From positions 57,729,146-57,793,145 of the forward strand of contig CM048852.1 in the NCBI GenBank assembly GCA_026545225.1: DNA of 64,000 bases, in the 5' to 3' direction. The stretch is from Cornus controversa (Eukaryota > Streptophyta > Magnoliopsida > Cornales > Cornaceae). Of this stretch, positions 24,100 through 34,155 are shown piece after piece (positions within the stretch are counted from its first letter, which is position 1; every line of letters starts with the position of its first letter). The position numbers were made by a program, and so were the translations under genes. The notes beneath the pieces were generated by a model that was not told the DNA's origin, made no database searches, and was given only the letters and a program-made list of their open reading frames with translations.

Positions 24100-24287
24100 C
24101 TAGATATTTTTAGCATTTCTAGCCAAGGTGCATGGTAATTATGTATTCACCAAGCTCAATGGGTCTTCTTTTCGGATCAAAATCCTCGATCTCCTCTCAG
24201 GTATGTAAGCAAAATATTATTAATATATCATTTGATTAGACCTAAATCATTGTTTCTCAGAGAGGTTGCACGTACCCTATTTGACAG
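24100..24287 (+). other. NBS-LRR 3' region with a strong splice-donor-like site
   Basis: CTCAG|GTATGTAAG at 24196-24209 is a near-consensus plant 5' splice site about 100 bp after the stop codon. It suggests an intron in the 3' UTR or an alternative 3' exon. No acceptor or further exon could be assigned, and MITEs follow at once. Confidence 0.4.
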
Positions 24288-24498
24288 GGGCAATGTTACA
24301 CGTCTCGAATAAATATCATCAATTTTATCTCGAATTTATGTTGCAGGTAATATAATTTATTATTTTAGGACATAAAATTAAATGGTAAGTTATTATTTGT
24401 TGGATTTTCCCATACACGGAGTCCCTATAGTATTATCACCTGCCACATAGATTCGAGTTAAAATTCGTGAAATGAAATTGTGACGTTTAACATTTCTC
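24288..24498. mobile_element. 211-bp Mutator-like MITE, same family as 19874-20084
   Basis: Left end GGGCAATGTTACACGTC, right end the inverse of GAGAAATGTTAAACGTCAC. Flanked by TATTTGACAG on both sides (24278-24287 and 24499-24508). The central CCCATACACGGAGTC block is shared with other members. It is more diverged than the 19.9-kb copy. It lies in the 3' flank of the NBS-LRR gene. Confidence 0.88.
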
Positions 24499-24625
24499 TA
24501 TTTGACAGAGGTATATATATGTATATGTATATTTATATATTTGAAGAGTTGTGTTGCTCTATATACACGCATGTCTTTTTTGTCAAATTTGCTCACTAGA
24601 CTATGAGTTTGATTAATATTGAAAT

Positions 24626-24822
24626 TAGGAGTCTACAAAAATCGGTTCATATCGAGAAATTAAACCTGACTAGATCAGATCGTACAGTTTGATTCAGTTC
24701 TTTCACAATTCGGTTCAATCACGGTTCCAAAATACTAGAACTGTGAAGTAATGATCCAGTTACGATTTTTGGTCCCTCAAGACTAGACCAAACCGGACCG
24801 GACCGTTTTTATATGTCATTTT

Positions 24823-24858
<36 letters not shown>

Positions 24859-26497
24859 ATACAGTATATTATATGATTTGTAATATTATAATATGTATAT
24901 TGTTGATGAAAAAAAATAAATATACGAATACAAATGTTTTACTCTGAATTTAGGTGATTATTAGACAACTACAGTACTTACATGTAAATTTATATTTGTG
25001 GGGTATATGAATTTGTGTGTAGTCGAAATGTGGGGGTTGAGAGCTGAGTTTGGGTTGTCTAATTTTAGGAAATTAGTGTTGTTGGGTTCGTTTAGCTTGA
25101 TTGGGACAAAATGAGAATGGAATTTGGTTGTTGTAGAGGGGTTTGGTACGGTGCAGGTTAGTGGTTACTGTGTAATCAAATGTATATATTGCTATGTATT
25201 TTGTTGCTTCGTACTAATGTAATTTCTGGTAGAAATAGATGCTAATTGTATTATTACTTGAAGCATTTCATGCAGTTGAGTGGTTGATTTGTGAGGTAGC
25301 GTGGTAGACTTGAATGAATTTGAAGTAGAATTCTGAATTTGGGGTGTTTTGTTATGAAAAATTGCCTTCATAGAATGAGATTGTGTTATGATGAAAATTG
25401 TTTTGGACAACCTAAATGAGATTTACCTCATTACATCATGAAAATGATTCCAGACACTCAAAGTCTCAAACCCATGCTCAGCATTTCAGGTGAGAACACA
25501 ACGCATATATGTGTGTGTGTCATGGCTTCTAAAAATGATGAGTGGGTTTGATCAAACTCATCCACTACCCAATTATAAGCCATTAATTAACATTAATTTA
25601 ATTGAACTAGCTTTGTAATCATGTGCAACTAATTAATTTCTATAATACTCTCATCCTTGATATTACTTGCTTGTATCTTAAATGTTGAGGTATTTTTCAT
25701 ATATGCCCACCTAAAAATAATAATAATAACAAACAAATAAATTTATCCATTTAACTCATAAATTCTTAACTGTCTTAATTCAAATTTAAGTGTAAATTTA
25801 CTATCGTCTTTCATTTTTCTTGATTAATTGCTAACTTGAATATATTTATTAGTTCTTGAATATATTTATTAATTGCTAACTTGAATAAAATTATTTACTT
25901 TTGCAGTCATGAGTTATTTAACTACTTCTTGAGGAAATTGGAGATTGAGTTCGGGTAGCAAAAGAATTTCTAGAGGCTTGGAGCTTGGAAATTGTGGTTT
26001 TTGTTGTTTTGCTTTCTAGAATTCTAGTTATGAATCTGTATTGTATTGGGGTCTTAATCACTTTGGATGGTAACTTTTGGACGTTTAGTTTTTGCTTGGG
26101 ATTTTAATTTGTATTGTGTTTAAAGTTTATTTGATGCTACGTACTATGTTATTACTGGTTGAATTTTTACTATGTTACTACTGCTATTTGTTTGAGTTTT
26201 TAGTAGTTCTTTAAAAAAATTATATTGTGATATAATTAGGTTGGCATTTGGCATATAGCAGTGTTTTAAAAGGTCTGAAATTGGTGGGCAATAGGCTTGA
26301 AATTGAGGCCTGATATAGGTTGACAGTAGGCATAAGTTTAGGCTTGAAACATGTTGGTGAACCGTAGAACCAAATTGAACCAAACCAGTACTTCACAGTT
26401 CTGTCCGGTTCTATTTGTTCAAACGATTTGGTTTAGTGGAACCGAATCGTACGATTTGGTTCTAAAAAAGATTAAAATCGGATCGTGTGCACCCCTA
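24626..26497. mobile_element. Non-autonomous hAT element, 1,872 bp
   Basis: Left end TAGGAGTCTACAAAAATCGG and inverted right end (reverse complement TAGGGGTGCACACGATCCG). Subterminal regions are rich in CGGTTC/GAACCG words. Flanked by a perfect 8-bp duplication ATTGAAAT (24618-24625 and 26498-26505), the hAT signature. The interior includes an (AC)n(AT)n tract (24824-24858) and AT-rich sequence; no hAT transposase frame was found. Confidence 0.85.
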
Positions 26498-26505
26498 ATT
26501 GAAAT

Positions 26506-27467
26506 GATATACTTAGGAGAAGATCTGTCATTGGTTGGACATACCAAATCATTGGTATGTCCGGCTTATTGTTGATCTGTGCATAATTTTATTAGTAAAA
26601 GAAGGTTTACTGAATGCATGCAACTATCAAATATTTGCAATCTTAATATATTGGAATACTGAAAAGGGAACTAATGTAGACATATTATTTGGAATACTTT
26701 GTAATAATTCATCTCTCGTGCACATTATAGGGGAACTAGAATTATGCAACTAAAATTTGAAAAAAATATAATTAATTTTAAATTAAAAATTTTAAATATT
26801 AATCTTAGTATATTTATTGAGAAAAATATAATTCAAAAAATGAGAAATATGCAAATAAAACAAATAGAGATGGAAAATTGATTTGAGAAAATAAAAAACA
26901 AAGAAGAGGAACGATACATTATATATAAAAAGAGAAGTGTAAAGAAAAAACAAATTGTTAAAAAATTAATTTTTCTCCCAGCAATTGTTATAATTTTTGA
27001 AAAAAAAAATTGAGTACTTTATTTCTAATTTGGGAAAGATTATATCATTATTACCTTGATGAAACATAGAAAAGAACTTTAATAACTTAATGTCCCTGAA
27101 AATAATTAATAAGATGCAATAATAATATATAGTAATAATAAAATAAGCAATAAATTTCTTAATGTAGAGTTAATCTTAAATAAAAAATTAGAAATTTGTA
27201 TTAAAATAGTGTGTGTGTGTGTGTGTGTATATATATACACATATTTAGTGGATGAAATTGTAATACGGCAACTTAATTGGTGGAATGGTAAACAAAGAGA
27301 TTATGGAAGATGTACACATTCATATATAACGTGGCATCAAGGAGACCAATTCTGGGACTTGAGGGAATCAGTTGAATACTGGATGCTTACATATACATAT
27401 GCTCTGGGTCTTCTTGCTTGCTTATTTTCCAACTTGAATACACGGAATGCCGTTTGGGTCATGCACT
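26506..27467. other. AT-rich spacer with (GT)n
   Basis: Mostly A/T-rich low-complexity sequence to about 27200, then a (GT)n run (27209-27228) and a 70-codon frame (27245-27469) that shows no recognised domain. The stretch GGAATCAGTTGAATACTGG around 27360 is less AT-rich but unidentified. Confidence 0.4.
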
Positions 27468-30315
27468 GATTGGTCTTTCTTTATTCATTGTCATTGATTC
27501 TAATTTCTACACATGTATGTTGTGTATATATATATGTTTATATATACAGTAGTAGATGTAAATACATATATATACTTTTTATAATGTGGTTCATGCTCCA
27601 TAGATTTTGGATGTGCGTGTTATGTATGTGAATCTGTGCGAGTAACTTAGGTGATTGTCGGTGTAGTTTCAACGTACATGTAAATACTCCATGGTAGACT
27701 AATGGAAAATAAATTAAAATAATAATAATTTTAATAAATAAAATGTGATAGAAAATAGATAAATAAATAGAATAAAGATAAATAAATGTATTAAGTGATT
27801 AAAATATTGCATGGGCATAATGGTAGTCCAAGTTAAAAGGATGTATGTGCTACTACAAGTTTGACCAAGTAAATTTGATTTTCTGTCAATTGTGTGATGA
27901 ACTTATATAAAATGCGCGTCCACCGAAAGTCGGTAACCTTCGTCACAGTCAGCATTTGGTACTCTCTCGATAGCTTCAATAGTGCAATATATTAAAAATA
28001 AATAAATATAGTTATCATTTGTTGATTCTTAAGTAACATTCCACAATAATTTCGGAGATATCAATTGTATTTGCATTAAAGTGTTCTTGAGATTTCTAAT
28101 ATGGAGTTTGAAAACTGCACTTGTTTACGGTGGACTTATTTAAAAGTGGACATAGGTGATTAACATGATAGATGACCCCTCGGTGACAGCTTCAGATTGG
28201 TAGAGGATCCATGCTATGTTAGGGTGGCAACAACCCTTCTAGTGACGGCTTGAAGTTGGGTTTGATGTAGACGATGGTGGTTGGAAAAGTTTTGCCTTAA
28301 ATTCCATTCACAACATGAATCACTTGCATTTAATAGTTTTTGTGTGTGCTTTGAGCGATATGATGTTTTATTTCAACTACTGTACAATTCATACATTGAC
28401 ATTTTATATATTGTTCATGTATGATAATTAAGCTATTGTTACTTGAGTAGGTCAATAAACTTTAAAAATGGAGTAAAAGACATAATAATATATATAACTC
28501 CAAAATAATGTTCATAATTTCTCTTATATCTTGAGTCCAATTTATTATAATGATAATGTGTAATAAATAATGTAAACATTTAACCCTACCTATATTAAGA
28601 ATATATATATTTCCTTACGGGCAGTCGTGCTCATTCCTTCTTTAACAATTTTCAAGTGACGTGATGAATGGTTGAGACGATGTTTCCGTTGTGGCATACT
28701 TATCATTTAGTTGTTATTCTCTTTTGGCATGTATTAGAATAATGAATTTTGAATTCTTATGTGAACTTAATTACTTAATATGATGATTATGTAATAATAG
28801 AAGTGTTTGGGATGTCTTCCCTCTTTTCTTTTCTGTTAGTTGAATTGAATTCTTGTTAGCTTCATTTGGATAATATATTTCTTATTTGAGTTGGAATGTT
28901 GAAATTAATGTGAATTTATTCTATAGTTGGTATTTGCTAATTTGTTAGGTCATGAAACACTATATCAATCTGATTTGGTCTTTCTTAATTGATTCATTGT
29001 TATTGATTCTACACGTGTATGTTGTGTGTGTATATATATATATACACAGTAGTAGATGTAAATACATATATATGCTTTTTATAATGTGGTTCATGTTCAA
29101 TAGATTTTGGATGTGTGTGTTATGTGTGTGAATCTGTGCGAGTAATTTAGGTGATTATCAGTGAAATTTGAACGTACATGTAAATACTCCATTGCTAGAC
29201 TAGTGGAGAAAAAATTAATGAATAAATAAAATGTGATAGAAAATAAATAAAAAGAATAAAGATAAATATATGTATTAAGTGATTAACATATTGAATGGGC
29301 ATAAAAGTAATCCAAGCTAAAAGGATAATGAAGTGCTATACTACAAGATTGACCAAGTAGCTTTGATGAAAATCTTCACGTTAATTGTGTGACGAACTTA
29401 GATAAAATGAACATATTAAAAATAAATGAACATAATTATCACTTGTTGAAACCGGAACTACGTGGGTGCCTACTGTAACATTAGCTCTTTTAACATTCTC
29501 TTTCATCCGAATTTGCAAATCTCTTGTTGTGGTTGGGCCACCACGTCTCTCTAGGTGGGCACACCCGAACACTTCTGGACCGGGCACTTGGCGTGACATC
29601 TGATCAAAGACTGGGTTTGACTCTGATACAAAATGTAATGGATCGAGTACTTGCCCTCTACCCAAAAGCCTAAATAATTAGGTAATGTTACCTACTCGCC
29701 CATTTATACCCATTTTCTTTTTCATTCGGATCTGATGTGGGACAAGACTCTCTAACACCTGCCTAGGTAGCATGACATGCATCACTTCCATTTAATAGTT
29801 GTTGTGTTTTAAGTGTTATACATGAGATGTTTTATTTGAACTATATGTGATTGTACAATTCACATATTGACATTTTATAGATTATTCATGTATGATTAAG
29901 CTATTGTTACTTGAGTAGGTCAATAAACTTTAATAATGCAGTAAAAGACGTAATAATATATTTAATATCTTAATCATGTGAAATAAATAATGTAAATATT
30001 TAACTTTATATTAATAATATGTATATTTGCTTATTAGGTTGTATTCCACTCTTGAACATTTTTTAGATTACATAATGAATGGTTGAGACGATGTTTCTGT
30101 TGTACTAGATTGAAGAATTTTAAATTTGTATTTGAACTTAGTTGGCAATTAATATGACGATGATGTAATAATGAAGGTGTTTGGGATGCCTTCCCGCCTT
30201 CAAGTTTGTTGAATTGAATTCTTGTTAACTTCATTTGCATAATTTATTTCTTATTTGAGTTAGGATGCAAAAATTAATGTAATGTTACTTGATAAATTTG
30301 TAATTTTATGACATT
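27468..30315 (+). repeat. Older 1.5-kb tandem duplication (27468-28970 / 28971-about 30315)
   Basis: Both halves share, in order, TGATT(T)GGTCTTTCTT, CAGTAGTAGATGTAAATACA, AATGTGGTTCATG, GAATCTGTGCGAGTAA, GGAGTAAAAGACATAATAAT-type and GAATTGAATTCTTGTTA. They are visibly diverged. The first half has about 280 bp (28030-28310) not found in the second. The second carries a TRIM fragment (29445-29757). The triplicated 4,364-bp unit begins inside the second half. Confidence 0.85.
29445..29757 (-). mobile_element. TRIM-like retroelement fragment (LTR + primer site), minus strand
   Basis: On the minus strand an LTR-like segment runs TGTTAGAGAGTCTTGTCCC (29757) to ATCCATTACA (29634), 124 bp with TG...CA ends. 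It is followed directly by TTTTGTATCAGAGTCAAACC, a primer-binding-site match for initiator Met tRNA. About 190 bp of interior (to about 29445) follows without a second LTR. A very short LTR with non-coding interior fits a TRIM. The element is 3'-truncated and is absent from the first half of the 1.5-kb duplication, so it arrived later. Confidence 0.65.
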
Positions 30316-30471
30316 TTATCGGTCTATTATTATATTTTTCACAAAACACCAAGGGCATTTCAGTCACTACAATGTAAGGTTTAGGCAATATCCGGAATAG
30401 ACCCCCTCTAGTTTCAATAATCCCACCTCCTCAATTTTGAGTTCACATATTGATTTTTCCCTTCGTTAGTG

Positions 30472-30510
30472 TGACGTCAGTAGAAAAATGGAATCTGCTG
30501 ACGTCAGCAG
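30472..30510. promoter_or_regulatory. Two TGACGTCA palindromes (bZIP/TGA-type sites)
   Basis: TGACGTCA occurs at 30472-30479 and again at 30499-30506, the second inside the 16-bp perfect palindrome CTGCTGACGTCAGCAG. TGACGTCA is a known plant bZIP (TGA/ATF-like) binding core. The pair recurs at +4,364 and +8,728, giving six sites. A regulatory role is inference only. Confidence 0.4.
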
Positions 30511-32169
30511 CATAAAAATGTATGAATAGTCATTTGTGCCCTTCTTATATATAAAATGACATCTTTGACCTCATTAATCAATACATAATTACAAAAATAC
30601 CCTTACAAACTCTCTTGTTCTTTCTTTTTTTTCTTACTTTTCTTTTTTTCTTTCTCCTCTCTCCTCCGATTCTCTCTCTTCTTTTTTTCTCTCTCGGCTT
30701 CATCTTTCTCACCCTCTCTTGGCTTCTCTTCTTCCTCATCTCTCTCACTCTTCCTATTTTTTTTTGCCACTGAACATTTCTTCCCTGTAGAAATTGAGCC
30801 ATCACAAAAGACCACCATTGTACCACCATCAACCTCTTATACATACCATTGTCTTCCCCGTCAAGAGACCTAAAGACCCATCACCACCCGCCGTCGATCA
30901 TGGCCATTCTTGCCACTACCAAAGACCATCAACGGTCACCAACCGAAGCTTACAACTGAGCTCAATGTCCACCCACTACCACCTTACATCTTCACCATCC
31001 GAAGAAGACCCAACACCACAATGAACCCTTATGCACAGCCTACTACTCATCGTCGAAACTCCACCAATTCTACTGCCATGGTTGCTGATCTCCTTCTCCA
31101 TTGACAGTTAACGCCATCGCCGGAATGACCTTTGCTGTGGACCACCATCCGGCCATGGAAGAGGGAGTAAGGGATGAGAGAAAATGTGAGAGACCCACAA
31201 CCAACTCACTGCTAGTTGAAGTTCTCTTTAGGACATTTATACACAGGACACACACACACACAAAAAATATATATATATACACACACACATTTATACATAG
31301 CTTCTCTCTCTCTCTCTTTCTTTTTCTCTCTCTCACCCGATTCTCAGTCATTCCTTCTTCCCTCTTAATTGGGTCTCCTCCGATAAAGCTCACAACCATT
31401 TCAGTTAAAGCTCTCTCCACTCACTGCTAGAGCGCCACTACTCATCACTCACCACGTCAACCACTTACCACCATTAGCCACTACTCGAGTCTCCACCGAT
31501 GAAAACCCACAACTAACTCAAGTCAAAACAACTTCGAACAACACCAAGAATCCCCACTGCCACCGTCCAATCATCGGTCGAACACCTGAATGCCATGGTT
31601 ACCATTTGAAGGCCATCGAAAAACACCCACGACCAGAAACTCACTGTCTATGGCCAAAAGCCAAAGCTCTACTGTGAAGCCGTGAACACGCTTTAAGCAT
31701 CTAGTGTGGGTTTGCTTTAGAATCGATTTTTGTTAATTAGTTTACTCTGGCATTGGGTCTTCATCGGTGGAGTGGGTTGTCGGTTAAATTGGTTGGGTTT
31801 AAAACAAATCTAACTAATTGTCTCTTCTAAATTGACGGCACAGAGAGAGAACGACATGGGTTCTTGGTTTGAAGATGGCGATGGAAGTGATGGTGGTTGC
31901 TCGGTGGGTTCATGGTTGCATGTTGTTCACATAATAGTGTTCTAGTATTTTACAGGTTGGCCATGGTGGGTCTTGGCAGTGGTTTTGTAGGGGAAGATGG
32001 AAGAATAATGAGGTTTAAAGTGGTATTGGTATGTTGTTGATAATGGCGTGGGTGAGAAGGAAAGAGAAAGAGGGGATGGGTTTCGCTGACACTATATTCC
32101 AATGTCTTCCATTTTTTTTGACAGTGGTGCTTCGACTAATGATCGTAGCCAGTTGAGCTTGGTGTTGGA

Positions 32170-33353
32170 TGTGAGTTGCGCAGTGCAGAAGCGGTTGCGA
32201 AAAGTATTTTAGAACCTAGAGGGGGGTGAATAGGATCACTTGCTCGTTTGCTTAATTTTTAATTAATTCAATTTTAAGTCCAATTAATCAAACAATTAAA
32301 GCAAGCAAATAAATAAAGTGCAAGTAAAGAAAAGAATGCGCCAGATATACGTGAAAACCCAAGGCGGAAAAAACCACGGAGGGAGGCGGCACGCCTCAGG
32401 GAACCAATTCACTATGATGAAGTAAAGTACAACAGACTCTGTCTCAGTCTCACACCCCTCTTCACTCTGTCAAGAATCTGATGTTGAACACCTCAGGCTT
32501 ATGATTGCGACAACACGTCCAACTGCTGCAGACTTCCGGCTAACGTCACCACCCTTACAGAAAGGTTGCTGGAAGAACCAAAATACTCAACAAGTATTTT
32601 GTTCCCTTCGTAGTGCAATCTGATTACCTTTCTTCCTCAGCAAGCAAACAAGCGAAGAACCTTCAATCCAATGTTCTGATCAGCAAATCAATTTGATGCA
32701 GTCTCTGAGCAGCTAATCAGAAGTAGAACACCATCCTAAAAATCACTCGTGTAATATGGATGTGTGTTCTTAAAAATATATAAACCCTAATTATTATGTA
32801 TATACTTTCTCTCTCTAAAAATAATATTCCAGGGCCTTCTTTGTAGAGAAAATATGAATACATATATATAGGCAAGGAAGTCCTAATTCTACTTGGAAAA
32901 GAAGTTGAATACCAAAATAGAACTTTCCTACAAGTTTCAAACCCAATAGGAATCAGAATTTCCATCAAAATCTATTTCCTATTTGGAACATGCTAAGTGG
33001 GACCGATGCCAAATAAATAGGACCGGTGGGACTTTTTGAAAACTTGCAAAAACTAAACTGCCGAGAAAAATTGGACCGGTCCTAAATATTGGGGACCGGT
33101 CCTACTTTGAAAAACCATAATATTTTCATGAAAATCCTGGTTTTTCAAAATAGGCTCAGAACTAAAAAGTGCAGAGTGTCCTCACCATACTTACCTGTAC
33201 TATATGGTGTTCTAACTGATTTATCAGCTTCCATGCATTTGAGTGTCAGCTCTAAGTTATTGATGATCGATACAAAGAATAATTCAAAAATTACAACTCA
33301 ATCAATCAAGTTTTGATCACCGAAATATGCCAATTACAAATTTATATCTCACA
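32170..33353 (-). mobile_element. Solo LTR, Ty1/copia (Sire-like), in tandem unit 1
   Basis: TG...CA-bounded segment, 1,184 bp, minus orientation, flanked by TTGGA (32165-32169) and ATGGA (33354-33358), a 5-bp duplication with one mismatch. In sense orientation it has a TATATATA promoter region and ends ATTCACCCCCCTCTAGG...TTTTCGCAACCGC, a terminal motif I associate with plant copia/Sire-type LTRs. No internal retrotransposon sequence adjoins it, so it is a solo LTR left by LTR-LTR recombination. A homologous copy with intact duplication lies at 59806-60994. Confidence 0.78.
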
Positions 33354-34155
33354 ATGGAGAGAGAAAGAGAGGGGAAGAGAAACCGAGAGGGAAAAGAGGG
33401 AGAGAGAGGACAATTCGATCTTTTAGCATCACCAATTTTTATTAATTAAATTAAATAAATTAATTAGGGGTAAATTTGTAAAATCACCAAAAGTCATTAA
33501 TTTAACTAATGAACATTAGTTACAAGGGGTGTAGTCAAAATTTTTAAAACTAGAAAGAGTTTAGTCGGGATATTGCCTAACTGAAAAAGTGTAAGTGGTA
33601 TTTACTCAATTATTAAAATAATATTAAAATTCATTTTCAACCGCCTACCAAGAAGGTATGATTATAATTTATTTTAGAATTAAATATGGCTGACTATGTG
33701 TATTCAAAAAATCCATAAATCCATGAACCGATCCGAACCAAAGCTAATCCGTTGGTAATGGTTCAGTTTTGGATTTAAAAATGCAAATCTGTTGGCAAAG
33801 GTTAGGTTCACGAATTGGTGCTTGAAAAATTCGATCCGAACCGTAAAACCAAACTGTGGTCAAACTGTGGCTAATCCAAACATTTATAAATATATTTTAT
33901 AATTTATATGATATAATGATACCAAGAAGGTATGATTAAAATTTAAATATATTATTCTTTGTATTTATTATTAAATACTGAGTAGGCTCAATTCGCCAAT
34001 CCGAACTGAATCAGTCTGTTTTCTAACGGTTCAGTTCCGATTAGGTTTGGCCATGGTTCGGTTCGGATTGGAATTTAACCAATCCGTGAAACACGGTTCA
34101 GATTAAGTTTAGTGTCTAATCCGAACCACATAGAAGGTATGATGTTGTCTCCACA

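Larger units (their letters stand above)
30353..33607. mobile_element. TIR-bounded element with nested solo LTR (repeated in units 2 and 3)
   Basis: The left end includes TTTAGGCAATATCCGGAATAG ... CTCTAGTTT. The reverse complement of the right end reads GAGTAAATACCACTTACAC ... TTAGGCAATATCC ... CTAGTTTT, giving imperfect terminal inverted repeats of about 50 bp. The interior has a long pyrimidine tract (30610-30780), then CCACCA/CCATCA-rich DNA to about 31700, then GGTGG-rich DNA to about 32160: a C-rich/G-rich fold-back-like arrangement. No transposase is seen. No clear target duplication was found, so the exact ends and superfamily are tentative. Confidence 0.5.
29792..34155 (+). repeat. 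4,364-bp tandem unit 1 of 3
   Basis: Starts at TTAATAGTTGTTG and ends at TGTCTCCACA before the next TTAATAG. The contents are about 0.5 kb from the older duplication, a TIR-bounded element (30353-33607) with a nested solo LTR (32170-33353), and about 0.5 kb of GAACCG-rich, hAT-like sequence ending GAACCACATAGAAGGTATG. The short frames inside (68-116 codons) lie on simple CT/CA tracts or overlap on both strands, and I regard none as a gene. Confidence 0.97.

Noticed and set aside
30578..30844. Minus-strand frames rich in Arg/Lys/Glu, repeated in units 2 and 3
   Set aside because: They are the complement of a CT-rich low-complexity tract. Two overlapping frames are open only because of composition.
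30794..31430. Plus- and minus-strand frames of 64-116 codons in the CCACCA-rich part of each array unit
   Set aside because: Both strands are open at once, they contain microsatellite translations (THTHT, YIYIY), and no domain is recognisable.
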